DNA of 64,000 nucleotides, from assembly GCA_021234155.1 (NCBI GenBank), contig JAJEKV010000027.1, forward strand, positions 1,205,109-1,269,108, given 5' to 3'. This stretch comes from Isoetes taiwanensis. Its lineage: Eukaryota; Streptophyta; Lycopodiopsida; Isoetales; Isoetaceae. The position numbers and the translations under genes were made by a program. This document shows, one piece after another, positions 44,520 to 55,974 of the stretch (within the stretch, counting starts at the first letter, position 1; each line of letters begins with the position of its first letter). The notes under the pieces are model-generated. The model did no database searches and had not been told where the DNA came from. It worked only from the letters and a program-made list of their open reading frames with translations.

Positions 44520-46360
44520 GTTTATGTCTTGCCTTTGGCTTTTTACATGGTTTCTTTTCAAGCCTATTCTTCTTTCTTCAGATATATATATGCATTACAT
44601 CCATTCGTAGTGTTGTCCTCTTTGATACAGTTGATCCACTTCTGTGATCTTGCTTATGTTGTCTTGGATACTGTCATTCATCATACATCTTTATGTCCAC
44701 TTGGTGTAAACTTTTAGCTTCTATTGAACATTTACATGGTTTCATCTCTAATCCCGGTTATTGTTTTTGCTCTTCTGTTTTTGGATATTCCTTTATGATG
44801 GTTCCTAACTTGGACGCCCTTGTGCGATTCATCTAGTCACATATATGTTCCATCTTGGTCCATTCCTTTCTTCTCCAGTGACTTCGTTACGCCAATTGTC
44901 CCATGATTCACTTTATTACTTATTTTTGCTCCACAAGTTCCATAAGTTTGTTTGTCTCATTTATACGTCGCCCCAGTCATTCATTTAATCTTATATGGAT
45001 ACCTTGTACCTTGATACCCCTCCTTTTTGCCCCATGTTGGTCTCCCTAGCTCATTTTGTGCCCGTGTTTTTAGTTGGTGTGCTCCACGTCTTTTGCATCT
45101 TTTTTCCTACGATTAGTCCTTTGAGGTAGTTGTCATTTTGCTCTAGGTTGTCGCATTTTTAATCCCTTGTTTGTCATTTCCTGGTTTGTGTTGTAGCATC
45201 ATTCATACATTCGGTTGTTCCAAGATACATTGTCTTTGTTCCTTTGTTCCATTTCATCAAATTTTGTGGTTTCTTGTTGTGGCTAGACTCTTATGTTCAA
45301 TTCACAAGCTTCTTGAATGTATTCTTTGCCCCTTTCTACTCCAGTTTCCATGTTTTGATGTTTACCACACTAGTCCACTCCTGTTTTTTCACAAGATGGT
45401 TCGGTTTCACCATGGTGCTTTTGTTACTTTAGATGTTTTTTTTTTCACATTCTAGGATAAAATTTAGGTTCATTATGGCTGATGCATAGTCAATATTCTC
45501 AGTACAAGATAGATATGCATTGGATTCGGTTAATAGATTCTCATTGTTTACAAGATGCATTGATTCCCTCCACTGACTTTTTGATCCCTATTGATATTTA
45601 TATTCCTGTTTGTTCTATTCATCATTATCTTTATTTCGACATGATGTCTATATTTTGTCGTTTTGTCTATTTGTCATCAACCTATGTCATTTGCATTAAT
45701 GCCATTGGCTTTTGTTTCATCTTCCTCCTTATATTATGGTTATCTCACGGTTATCTCAGTTGTCCCTTCAATATCAATTAGCCATTTTTTAGTTGTGTTG
45801 ATGGGCCCATTTCTCCATTTCACTCCTTTGCTCCTTTGTGGGTTTGTTGTGCTCTAGTTGTTATATGCTCCGCACAATCTCAATAGCTCTATTTATTATC
45901 ATCTCTCTATTTCATTGGTGTTTGCGTTGGTTCCTTCGTTAAGTTCCTTTGACTTGTTGTTTCATTTACCTTGTTGACATTTTTACTCCTTTAGTTGCAT
46001 CGTTCCTCGTTGGCTTCTTTGTCTTCTCATTCCTTTTCTTTTGCTACTTAGCTTAGTTCATTTTTTGTCTTTGTTAATGTAGTTTTTTATTGGTCATTTG
46101 AGATCTTTACTTCGTCGATGTCGTTCATGTTCATGACTTTGTCTGTTGTTACCCATAAATTCTTTTCCCCATCTTTTACTGCGCATTGTTCCATTGTGGC
46201 TTTCATGTTTTTTCCATCTCTCATTGCATTATTCCTTTTTGTCTTTCATTTTTATGCATCCCATTGTTTGAATTCTAGCTTTACTTGTTCATTCTACTTC
46301 TTCATTGCTCCATTGTCTCTATCTTCTCCTTTTGCCTCCATTTCTTGGACCGCCGTAAAT
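44520..46360. other. T-rich noncoding part of the insertion
   Basis: Strong T excess on the plus strand, with recurrent words such as tttgttccatt and ctccattg. Frames such as 46118-46621 and 45171-45455 are rich in Phe/Ser/Leu for this reason. No domain. Confidence 0.5.
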
Positions 46361-46363
46361 CGA

Positions 46364-46805
46364 GTCCGGGATGTGGTATTTCCGGACATTTTTTGTGGTG
46401 TTTCCGGCCAACCGTTATCAGCCACTGTGCACTTCACAGTTTTAAGCCCAGAATCAGCTGTTTTAGGTCATTTTTTGCTTGATCCGGCTCTATCTGAGCT
46501 CAAATCACTTCCTCTCTTCATCAAACTAGTGTTAAAGAGGAAGACAAAGCGATTGGAAGGGCTTTTGAAGCATTTCAAGCCATCCAAGGAGCTGCAAGAA
46601 GGATCCGGCCAAAGATTTTGACTCCGCCCAGCTAGTTTCGACTTGGGTTTTGGCCGAAATACCACTTTTGGCCGTAAACACCATATTTTTGGCCGAAAAC
46701 ACTTTTTTTTTGGCCAAACACCACTTTTTGGCCGGTAATACCACTTGGGCGATATCGAATGGCCGGAAACACCACAAAAATGTCCGGAATACCACATCCC
46801 GGGAC
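46364..46805. mobile_element. MITE with ~46-bp terminal inverted repeats
   Basis: The left arm 46364-46410 begins gtccgggatgtggtatttcc and contains ggacattttttgtggtgttt. The right arm 46760-46805 is its reverse complement (tggccggaaacaccacaaaa..accacatcccgggac) with few differences. Inside, ggccgaaa/ggccgtaaa..accactttttggcc units repeat about four times. It is 442 bp long with no ORF. No clear target-site duplication: flanks are aatcga and tgatat, with only a possible short match. Confidence 0.9.
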
Positions 46806-46957
46806 TGATATACTGGCCCCATTTCTTGGTTTCCTATTTTTTCCATTTACTCTAGTTGCCTTGATTTCTTTTTTGCTCCCATTGAACCATCTTCGCCGGT
46901 ATTCGCACGCCTTCATTTGCCCCTTTGCCTCATTTGTTCCATTGCTCTATATTGTGG

Positions 46958-48931
46958 CATTGCAAGAAGGCTTCCCCGCAAGAATGGACTACCCAGTAGA
47001 GTTGTGCCCATATACAAAGCATGGGACCCCCATTGCCACCAACTATCGCACTACCATTATGGTCAGTTCAGATTTTGCCAAGTTGCTTGCCGGGATTCTT
47101 GAACAAATGATCGACACTTTGGGCGGAGGATGGAGAAGTGCGGGCTCTCACGCAGGTAAAGCTTCCCCCGGCATTCTACTATTGACCATATCTTCACTCT
47201 GCGAACACTCATAGAGGATAGCGGAATCAACGCTTTAACCTCGTATTGTTGCTTTGTGGATTTCGCGAAAGCTTTTGACACAATGCCTGAAGGATAAGTT
47301 GTGGGACGATTGAGACGGTACCGGGACCCCCGTTGACTTGCGTAATGCTATATACAGATTATACGAGGAGGCTTGCTCCTACCGCCCTCATCCTAACCTT
47401 GTCGGGGAGCCCGTTGTTAGTAGCATTGGGGTGCGCCAGTGGCTGCCCTCTATCCCCGGCTCTTCGGCTTATATTGACCAGCTAGAAGAATGGCTATGAG
47501 CACGAGGAGGTGTCGGTTGATGCACCACATAATCCGCAACTCATATATGCCGATGATGTTGACCGCCGCGATATACCCGTGAGGACATGCAACGCCACCG
47601 GATGCTTTGACACTTTTCGCCAATTCACGGGCATGAGAGTTAACTTGGCCAAGACGAGGGTGCTGCCGGTCCCATCATCGGCATTCCACGCCTTCCCTCA
47701 TTCACTTACGAGGGGGGGGTAGTGGAGGTGGCTCAGTCTTATAAAGTATTTGGGCATTGAGTTTTCTACTACCACACACCGGGATGCATCCATCGTTAGT
47801 TCTGGTCACCGCAGTCGGAAAGCCCCAGATGCAATGCAAAACAACAAAACAAGGCGTAATTGTATGTATGGGGTCACCGCACACTTGTTCAGGGGCCTTG
47901 GTTGAACCGGTCCTCCTCTATGGGGCGTAAGTATGGGGGCCATTGATATCCCTCACCACTTGGAACGCGATCTAGAGTAGGTGTGGAAGGCCTTCTTGGC
48001 GGGCAGCGGGAGTGAAATCCACGGTCCCATATCGATCTTGCTCCAGAGACAAAGCTTCTTCCATTCTGAGGGCTGCTGGAACGTCACATTATTTACTTCG
48101 AAGGTGGTGGCTATGGATGAAGCCCGGCTGCCCAACCTTGCTTTGGCATTGGCGATGGGCCCGCAGCCGACCAAAGCTTGGGCTGGAAAGACAAGCAAGC
48201 CCGGTGGTTCTCGCGATGGAATGTGCAGTAACACGATGTGGACCGGTGCATACACCGGCTGAACGCTTGCCTTGAAGCAAGATTTGATGCTTGCTTCATG
48301 GCCAAGCTTTGGGATGCAGAGGCTCGGCCACATGTCAAGGTGGCAAATTATCGGCAAACAAGTTAATCCCATGCTCACGAGGGGCCCACACCACTACCGC
48401 GCACCCATCTACCCATGAAAAAGCCGCAGGTGATTGCTTCCATTCGCGACGCGGTGCACACCACCTCCGCATTGAGACAGTGGAGATGGATTCGAGCCGC
48501 GTGAGGACAGAGTCCGCTCGCTGCCAACAGCGCCATTAAGGATGAAAGTCAGCCCCGGGTGCCTGTCCGTACGACGAGCATATCCGCGCTCAGATGCTCT
48601 GCTAGTTGTGCCCCATCGCCCCCGCATGAGCTAATGAGCATGGCCTCTGAGGCTTGTTGGGATCGACCTGGGGAGGTAATGGATCTGTGGACTTCGCTTA
48701 TGCCCCCCCGTCCGACATTAACCTCACCAGCATTTGTGAATATGTATATAATCAGGCAAGATGTCAAAGATCCTTATTGCTACTAAGGTTTTTCCTCTCA
48801 AACCCTTGGTCGGGCGGGGTTTTTAATCCCGGTAGTAATACCTGCTGCTCTCTCTTTGTACTTGGGTCCCATAGGCCAGTTGGTCTCCGTGGACGATAAA
48901 ATCATATTCTATTCTATTCTATTCTATTATC
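46958..48931 (+). mobile_element. LINE, 5'-truncated, sense orientation
   Basis: Same family as the element at 24.8-27.2 kb. The plus strand shows LCPYTKHGTPIATNYRTTIM, then FVDFAKAF-like sequence near 47260, catalytic YADD at 47546-47557 (within QLIYADDVD) and the C-terminal region (IKDESQ.., SADMLV frames). The 3' UTR has cccataggccagttggtctc and a tail of ttcta repeats at about 48907-48931. Numerous frameshifts and stops make it inactive. It begins inside the reverse transcriptase region, so it is 5'-truncated, and it inserted into the T-rich element. Confidence 0.85.
48774..48839 (+). other. LINE 3' UTR structured element
   Basis: The outer stem is TATTGCTAC with GTAGTAATA (one G-U). Inside are the hairpins GGTTT..AAACC and GGGG-TTTTTAA-TCCC. 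Confidence 0.7.
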
Positions 48932-50119
48932 TTGTTGTCTCATTACCCCGTTTTATCTCTGCTATCTCATCTGTTCCATTGATGTCTTGTATTCTAAGCC
49001 ATCCTACGCGTCAGTTCCTCCCTTTATTTCTTTCATCATTTTTGCTCGCGCCAGCCTAGTTGCATTGGTCCTTTTTGAAGTAGATTCCTCTTCTATCGGC
49101 CACTTGGTTGTGTCATAGGACCCATCCTAGGAATGCCACGGTTCTATTGCGACTGCCATTCCTTGGATGGGGACGCCTCTCCTCACATGTCTTATTTATT
49201 CTGCCTCTTCTCTCATTTTCATTTATCGGCGTTCTCTTGAGCTGGTTTTCTCCTCCTTCTCTATCCGACAAGTTTCTCTCACCCTCCCTCCCTTGATGGT
49301 TTGCTTATTAAGCCATGTCCATTTTTCCATTTTTTATTATTTCGTTCCATGTTGAAGTTGCTCTATTTCTTTTTGGTTGATTGGCCATCTTCAGTTTCTG
49401 TCTTCTTTCTATACCTCTCAGGTTGCTTTGCAGTCTCTGACATCCTCCATGTTTTTGTTTTGATGCTCCTTTCAAGTTTGTATATTCTTATGTTTCATTT
49501 TTCTCGGCGTGGCACTATATCCTCCGACGCATAACTATTATTTCATTCTTTCTCGGCACGGCACTGTAGCCTCTGAGGCATTCTCCATTTTTTATTATCT
49601 CTTGGCGTGGCGATGTAGCCTCTGAGGCAGCACTAATCGGATTTTTTTTTTGCGCAATGGTCATTCCGCGGACGGTTCTCGATTGGTGGGCTGTTGTTTC
49701 TTTTTCAGCGTGGCCCTGGAGCCTCTGAACTTTATTAGATATTTGATACATTAATGCACAAGGTACCTAACTCCTTGACGGGTCATTATCTTTTTTCATC
49801 TTTGTCTCTGCAGGTTGTTTTTGAGGTCTCTTGGTTGTCGGGGTGCACGGGGTCGTGCAAGAGCGGGGTTCTTCATCTTGATGAGAAGCAATCGCCAGCT
49901 TTCTCACCTTTGTATAGACCGAGCGGCGGATAAATCATCTTTTTATCTTGTATTCTCTAGTTTCTTCATGCTCTCGATAATTGTCTAGTTTCGGAGCACT
50001 CAAATTTTAAGTTCTTTCAAAAGTTCTACCCCAGTAGGGGAATCAATTTGTACTCAATGATTTTACAAAGCTCAATGAGAATACCACTTCACTTTGTCAT
50101 AGGACCCATCCTAGGAATG

Positions 50120-51969
50120 TCTGTTTGCTCAAGGTGTGCAGAATTAAAGAGTCAATGAGAAACTGCAAAGACAGAGGTCGAAAGAAGTAAGCTCAAGTTC
50201 TCTTCTCTCTCACTTGTTTAAAAAAATGTTTTGACCTGAACTCTTCAACAGATAATGTGCAATAGAACCTTGCCAAACATCGTGAACAACAAGCAGCAGA
50301 GAGAAGAAAGCTTGCCAAGCACAGAAAAAAAGCTCTCGAACATCCACTGCAATATATGTCTGTTGTAATTAATGGAATGGATAAAAAAAAACTACTCTAC
50401 CCTATTTCTTGAACATTCCTAACGATGTGCCAAAGGAATGTTTTGTTAAAGTCCACCTTGTAAGAGCTATGGTCTTCAAAGGAAGTCTAAAGTTCAAAGT
50501 ATTTTTGACGTATCCAAACTTGCATGGTGACCTAAACCTCACAATTACAATTCTTAACAAGGTCCTATGCGAGCAAGAGCAATTACCACCAGTGCTCTAC
50601 CTGTAACTTGACAATACTACAATGGAAAACAAGAATCAAACACTCTTTGCTTACTGTGCCATGTTAGTGGAGCTAGGGATCATTAGAAAAGTGAAGCTCG
50701 GATTCTTACTTGTAGGCCACACTCATGATCAGATTGATCAAATGTTCAGCAGATTTTCGGTGCGTCTTAGAAGGAAGAAGGCTTTTTCTCTTCCTACTTT
50801 AGTTCGAATTTTTGGAGATTCTTACACTCCCATTCCAGTGATTGAGCTTCTTAAAGAGACTGCTGACTTCAGAGAGTTTGTTTTCTCTCAATGTTCAGAC
50901 AGAGAACAAGTTGTGAACAAGTTGAATGATCTCACATTTCAACGTCACATCAAGTTCTACTTGAAGGATGGACAAAGCTTCTTACAGGGGAAGGAGTACA
51001 CCACAACTAAGGACTGGAGTCCACCAGAGGGATTGCGCTTCCTTAAATATATTCCAGAAACTTACTTCATAGAGCGTGCTGCGCAATTTCCTCTCAAAAA
51101 TCCTAAGGAGTCCAAGCAGAAGAAAAGTACCCCAGTGACATCCTTAAAAGCCATTGAAAATGGAATTTCCTCAGGCTTTAAGTACTTCTTAGAAGAAGAT
51201 CGGATGTGGTGGAGAAATTTCTTTCTCGAATAGAAAATTGTTGTACAAAACATAACACTAAGACAGTTGCAAGAACCATTTCAATGGCCTAGCACCTTCC
51301 ATCAACCCCAGCACCAAGCAGGTCCAAGCAATGCTACAATAGCACCTGCAGTAGAAGAAGACGAAGATCATGTACCTCGGACCAAGACGCAGGAATGAGC
51401 CTCAAGGTAATATCACAGAAATTGCCAAAGGTATGCTGATTGCTCTTCCAACTGAGGAGGATGACAAAGATAGACCTTTCTGGATAGCAAAAGTACTTGA
51501 TACAGTCAAGGAGGAAGGCTTAGTCACTAAACTCAAGATTCATTAGCTTGCAACACGCTCAGAAAATGCTTTTGAAGGTAGATATGAGTTAGAAATGAGA
51601 AGCCAAGGAAAAGGGAGAAAGTCCAAGAAAGTGGGTTGTAGGGATGAGCTGAACCTTAACGACGTGACTATATTGTGCTATAATTTTAAATTGAAATCTG
51701 ACAATCCTCTACGCCAGAGGACTATTAATTTGCTTAAAAAGGCTTGTAATTACGAGGAAGAGGATGAAGAAGGGAGTGGTGGTGGCAATGCTTCACCATC
51801 TGTTGATAGTGATGAGGAAGACAACTCAAGCACTTCCTCGAGTGACAGTGAAAGAAGTGAAAGTGATGAGAATGGCATAAATGAATATGATGATGTGCTG
51901 GATCCTCTCTCATCCTCCTCATTTTTGTATTATAACCGAGTCTTAAAAAGATCAGAATTTTGCATGTGA
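50120..51969 (+). pseudogene. DUF7869-type transposon gene, 3' half
   Basis: Starts SVCSRCAELK then a stop, LAKHREQQAAERRKLAKHRK, PLQYMSVVINGMDKKK, and after a frameshift NIPNDVPKECFVKVHLVRAM. Then come LQLDNTTMENKNQ (about 50600-50640) and VGHTHDQIDQMFSRFS starting at 50712. The DN...ENKN and GHTH..IDQ.FS blocks are the hallmark of DUF7869. Downstream the frame runs to about 51233. A further piece (51418-51969) reads IALPTEEDDKDRPFWIAKVL and ends in an acidic/serine tail (DEEDNSSTSSSDSERSESDE). At least three lesions are visible (stops near 50152 and 51395, a frameshift near 50415). The family is associated with mobile elements in plants and other eukaryotes; the reaction is not established. 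Confidence 0.8.
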
Positions 51970-52305
51970 ATATGAAGATTTCATCTTCACATTTTGAGAA
52001 TACTACAATTTCAGTTTCAAGCTTTACTTCAATTTCTTGTTAAATATTATACCCTCTTAAATTGGTGCTTTTCTCTGAAAACATACTTGAAGAAAATTCT
52101 ATTTGCAAGGAAAAGTGTCACTTTGAAAAAGTCATTTCTATCGTTCCATAAAAAAAATTGGCCATTTAGGGGAGGTTCAAAATACAATTTCATGCACCCT
52201 TTTTTTTTAATAACCTGATTTTACCCCCTTTTGTAAAAAATAAGGGAATCTTTAAGGAATATTTCTTTTGCTCTCATTTCGATGATTCGCTCCCATTTAT
52301 TACGC
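51970..52305. other. noncoding end of the DUF7869-type element
   Basis: A/T-rich, with no ORF. It probably contains the 3' end of the element, but no terminal inverted repeat was identified. Confidence 0.35.
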
Positions 52306-52309
52306 AATC

Positions 52310-52535
52310 TTGTTAAGCGCGTAGAGGTATTAGGGAGTCTTAGTTAAAGGACTCCTCAAAAAAATATTGTTCCTCTTTTATGGAGGTTCGAGTCCTTGTA
52401 TCGATGGGATTGGCAACTATTGCAAATCATAGAGTAATTGATTTCAAATACAGTGCAACCAATCATTTCTAAGCGTATTTGCATTGGTCGCGCGCTGGAC
52501 ATACGGGGGGCGTAGGATGGGCAAATCTGAATTGT
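52310..52535 (+). repeat. tRNA-like repeat, single truncated unit
   Basis: From gcgtagaggtattagggagt through ggaggttcgagtcc (about 52384) to ggacatacgggg and gcaaatctga. It stops abruptly in the second half of the unit. It is a lone copy, unlike the arrays at 8.6, 29.6 and 32 kb. Confidence 0.85.
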
Positions 52536-52539
52536 TACT

Positions 52540-53170
52540 AAAAACTTGAAAGATTCCTTTGGCAGAGATGTTCTTATTTCCAATAAATTCTTCCAACCAA
52601 GCTTCAATGATTTTTGTTCCCAACTCTATACAACTCGGAATAAAAGTGTATTCCGCACAGAAGAGGGAATCTCAGAAAGTTTGCTTAGTGATCAATTCAC
52701 TCCAAAGATCAGAGTCACTGCCTTGTAAAAATCCACAAGTAATTTGGGGTCCTCCTTTCACAATTGCAAATAGTCTCCATTCCATCTATAGCTTGAAATA
52801 TTTGAAATGCTGTAGATGCTAACTCCCTATAGGGGTAGCAATGAATTGCACAAATTTTCAATCAAATGAGGGAAAATTCGTGTTCTGTCCCCTGCTTTTT
52901 CAAGAAGTGTGTTATAACCAAAAAATTTGTCTTTTTCAAGAAAAAGGCCGCACCTCATAATTGATGATGTTCATTTCCACCCGGATCCCGAGGGCTACAA
53001 ACTCACAATCAACATCCAGTGCAAAGGATGTACTAGTACAAAGGCTACAAGACATGAGGGTCTTACATCAAGGTCCACAAATGGCACAAGTGCCCATCTA
53101 ATAAGGCTAGGAACTTATAGAATGTTGACAAAAAGAAGAAGATATAATGAGGGGTAGGTGGGTGGGAAAA
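52540..53170 (+). other. unrecognised coding-like fragments
   Basis: The plus frame 52546-52728 (DSFGRDVLISNKFFQPSFND, then SDQFTPKIRVTAL) and frame 52927-53157 (HFHPDPEGYKLTINIQCKGC) look protein-like but short. No domain is recognised. They may be exon remnants. Confidence 0.25.
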
Positions 53171-53199
53171 TAGACTGAAGAAAGAATCGACAAGAGGAA

Positions 53200-53345
53200 T
53201 ATGTAGCAAAATAACAGGGGGTTGCTTTTGTGTTTTTGTACTTTTTTCCCTAAGGTTTTTATATGATTTCGTGGCGTATTCTCATGGGTGTACTAATGCG
53301 TACATCTAGAGTGCGCATGCATATTCCTTATTTTTTATGGCGCTT
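53200..53345 (+). repeat. dispersed repeat L, plus copy
   Basis: aatatgtagcaaaataacag, gggttgcttttgtgtttttg, atatgatttcgtggcgtatt, ctagagtgcgcatgc. It matches 56.69-56.82 kb and, in reverse, 44.39-44.51 kb. A head fragment recurs at 57.58-57.62 kb. Confidence 0.7.
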
Positions 53346-53349
53346 TGCC

Positions 53350-54025
53350 AATGGTTTAGCCCCTTAAAAAAAAAAACATCGATTCGTGGCATGCAAACTC
53401 GAAGTTGTATTTTAGGGTTCTTTGGTACCCATCAAAATTTTCCCAGAGTTAGCTTTTAAAGGAGCCGCTTCTTCACGGCTCCTTTTAGGTCCAGAAAGTG
53501 AGTAATATGGGATCATAGATATTGCCAATCTTTGTATACAACCGAATAAGCATTTGAGATATATGTAGATTTCTCGAGGTCAAGCGATGGTAATGGTGTG
53601 GAAATCGCTTTTAGGGTTGTCATCCGTGATTTGTTGCAAAAAGATTGCCGCCCACCTCCCACCTTCGTAATCTCCACTATTAGAGCATTTTGTATCATCT
53701 TCAGTTCACCTTAGAGGAGGGCCAAAATGACACAAGAAAACAGTAGCGAAGCAGATCATTGACCGGCTATGACACAAGAAGTCAAGTCGATTTTATTGTG
53801 AACTAGGTTGTTTGATGCAATTGATATGCCAAATTACCCGATTTTCTTGATCCCGACATGCGGTGGTATGGACACTTGAAGAAAATTGCATGCATTGGCG
53901 CAAAGGAAGCACCGCACTCCTCCGTGGAGGTTTGGTCACCACTGTATGCTGTTGAAGATACGCTTGTCTTATTTGTTGGAATAAATGACCAAGGAACCTG
54001 CTAATCCTGATACATGGTCGTAAAT
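53350..54025. other. intergenic, no gene supported
   Basis: A plus hairpin ggagccg-cttctt-cacggctcc lies at 53461-53483. The minus frame 53513-53698 (ISTPLPSLDLEKSTYISNAY) is short and unrecognised. No other feature. Confidence 0.4.
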
Positions 54026-54029
54026 GTGT

Positions 54030-54472
54030 TTTGGACAGGAATTGTCCCGGCAGCTACTAGAGGTGGCACTGCTCCACCAGCCTCGTGGTGCCTCCTGTCT
54101 GGTTGTTGCGGTGGTGGTAAAAATGTTGTGATTTTTGGTGGCAAAGGCTCTATGTTGGTATGAGGTAACTCCAAAGAAGTGTCACCGCCGCAAAGGTCAG
54201 CCATACATTAACATGGATTGGTGGTCACCGCAGCATTCTTTTGGTGGACGTGTGTGAAATTTGAGGTTCTAAATAATGTCCGGGGCTACTTGACTTGGGG
54301 CAGAATATACCTTCATGGGTTGAACCGCAACACCCGTGATGTTTATTCCGAGAATGATTTACCGGCCCCTCGTGTAGGGCACTCACCTTCGTTAATCTTT
54401 GGAGGTAGAGTTCTTGTTTTTGGTGGGGAAGATGCTAGGAGGTCTCGCAAGGGGATCTATGGTTGCTTGTGA
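54030..54472 (+). pseudogene. kelch-repeat protein fragment
   Basis: Two kelch-type repeats are visible in different frames. GTAPPASWCLLSGCC with KNVVIFGGKGS lies around 54066-54160, and LPAPRVGHSPSLIFGG with RVLVFGGEDARR around 54358-54440. The pattern PP.R..H......G..vvvFGG is that of plant F-box/kelch proteins, where the propeller binds the degradation substrate. Stops and frame changes lie between them, and no F-box or start is found. The retained GG doublets make the assignment reasonable. It is a pseudogene or dispersed exons; the paralog is unknown. Confidence 0.55.
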
Positions 54473-54479
54473 GGCTTAA

Positions 54480-55580
54480 CTGATTTAACCTATGTGGGCA
54501 CAATTGATGGAGATGCATGATTTGTTATCGGACGTAACGGTGCTATATTGCCATGTAATAGTACAACCGATAGGCATAATACCGCCTCAAGGTGCCACAC
54601 CGGTGCAACATGCGTGTATCTCAATATTCCAAACATTATTTCACCGCAAGAACCAGCGCCGCGACTCATGTTGCATCCCCGTTATGGCTTCCTTTCGTAA
54701 AAACGCAAGTGAAAATGTTTCTGGTATGTTTCTTCTTGTTTCTCTTGCGTATTTTATTCAATTCCACTTTGATATTAGGTAGTTGGCTTGTTTGAGCATA
54801 GAACCTATGTATCGTTGATTAACTGCTGCCACGATTTATCTCCAAATCATCCTGCGTGATGTTGCTCGAACCAATGGTTTGATGCAGCACCCTTGGCCCA
54901 GCTTGTTTGCAGATCTATGGACCATTACCACGCCTTAAAGTTATGCAGTTGATTATGAGCCCATGGGGTGTTCATTGAGTTCATCGCCGAGAATTCAGCT
55001 TTAATCTTAAACCGGCCAATAAGATTAAGTTTGATGCAAAGTACCAATCTAGTTGGTCTTTTTGGACAATTCCTAGGCATCTCCAAAACATTGTGCTTGT
55101 TTCCTAGACAATGGAGTTGCTACCATGCCATGCAGAAATTCCAAGGTTAGTCCTGTTTGAGGTGAAGTACAGACCATCTGGTTACTGGATTCAATTCCCG
55201 GGACTGTTCGGCAGCTTTTGTGTTCCTTGGTTTTGCCATATTACTTAAATCTCATTTGACTATTGAAAATTGGGATTTGTTACTATTGGAGGAACATAAA
55301 TGGTAAATAAATTTGCTGCATCTGGTCAATTTTGGGTTGTTCATCCTCGCTATAAAATGCAGACAGTTTGTTGCATAACTTATTATTGAGATCGTCTATT
55401 CATTCCGGTGAAATAGATCAAACATTGTTTTGACACTACATTTTCAACTTGCAGTGGATAGAGATTACATTTTCACTTACATGTCCCATAATTAGATTAC
55501 ATGCACAAGTGTTTCTCGCGGTTAGTACATGCATAAGTGTTTGTAAAATTGGTAACGTGAAGTTATGCCATCCTTAATGC
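54480..55580. other. intergenic, no gene seen
   Basis: Short plus frames (54492-54782, 54592-54795) follow the kelch fragment without recognisable domains. Beyond that only A/T-rich sequence was seen. Confidence 0.4.
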
Positions 55581-55584
55581 CCAA

Positions 55585-55900
55585 AGGTTTTATTAGGGCC
55601 CAAGGGCCCAAATTTTTTATTAATATAAATATATAGCATAATAACAACCAACACATCAATACAATCAACATTAATTAACACAAACCATTACATCCAATAC
55701 ATTTAAATTAACATCCCCCTAAAACCCCCTTTGGTTTGGGTGCATATTCACACGGGTTTTATGTAGGGCAAAGTAGAGCCCCCAAAAATTTATAATACAT
55801 GTACAAAATTAACACCATTAAGTACATTCCCTCAAACCTTATAGTATTTTGCAAATCTCAATATACCAGATACAAAAACTTGTACATGCATGCCCCACAA
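55585..55900 (-). repeat. dispersed repeat K, minus copy
   Basis: Reverse of the 41.9-kb copy: gggcccaagggccc, aaccattacatccaatacat, ccccctttggtttgggtgca, tattcacacggg, gtacaaaattaacaccatta, tagtattttgcaaatc. Confidence 0.8.
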
Positions 55901-55974
55901 AACCAGGATCGCTATGTATGGTCCAGATCAAGGAATAAAGGGCAAATATGCCTATCCCATGACTTCTCGATGCC

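Larger units (their letters stand above)
38796..50119. mobile_element. ~11.3-kb insertion splitting the DUF7869-type gene
   Basis: Left end cattccttggatgggg at 38796; right end ggacccatcctaggaatg at 50102-50119; these are imperfect inverted repeats of about 18 bp. The right-end sequence also occurs at 49111-49135 (tgtcataggacccatcctag). It is followed by ccacggttctattgcgactg and then a second left end (cattccttggatggggacgc) at about 49152, so two related units are joined. The word ccacggttctattgcga also precedes the first left end, inside a hairpin (cggttctat-tgcga-tatagaaccg). About 150 bp after each left end are alike (tcctcacatgtc(c/t)tatttatt). No transposase is recognised. It contains a MITE, a LINE and dispersed repeats. 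Confidence 0.6.

Noticed and set aside
46118-46621. 167-codon plus frame in the T-rich insertion
   Set aside because: Composition follows T-rich codons, it runs into the MITE arm and no domain is recognised.
54001-54204. Minus-strand Pro-rich frame opposite the kelch fragment
   Set aside because: It is the reverse reading of the kelch repeat (Gly-Gly codons read as Pro) and has no independent support.
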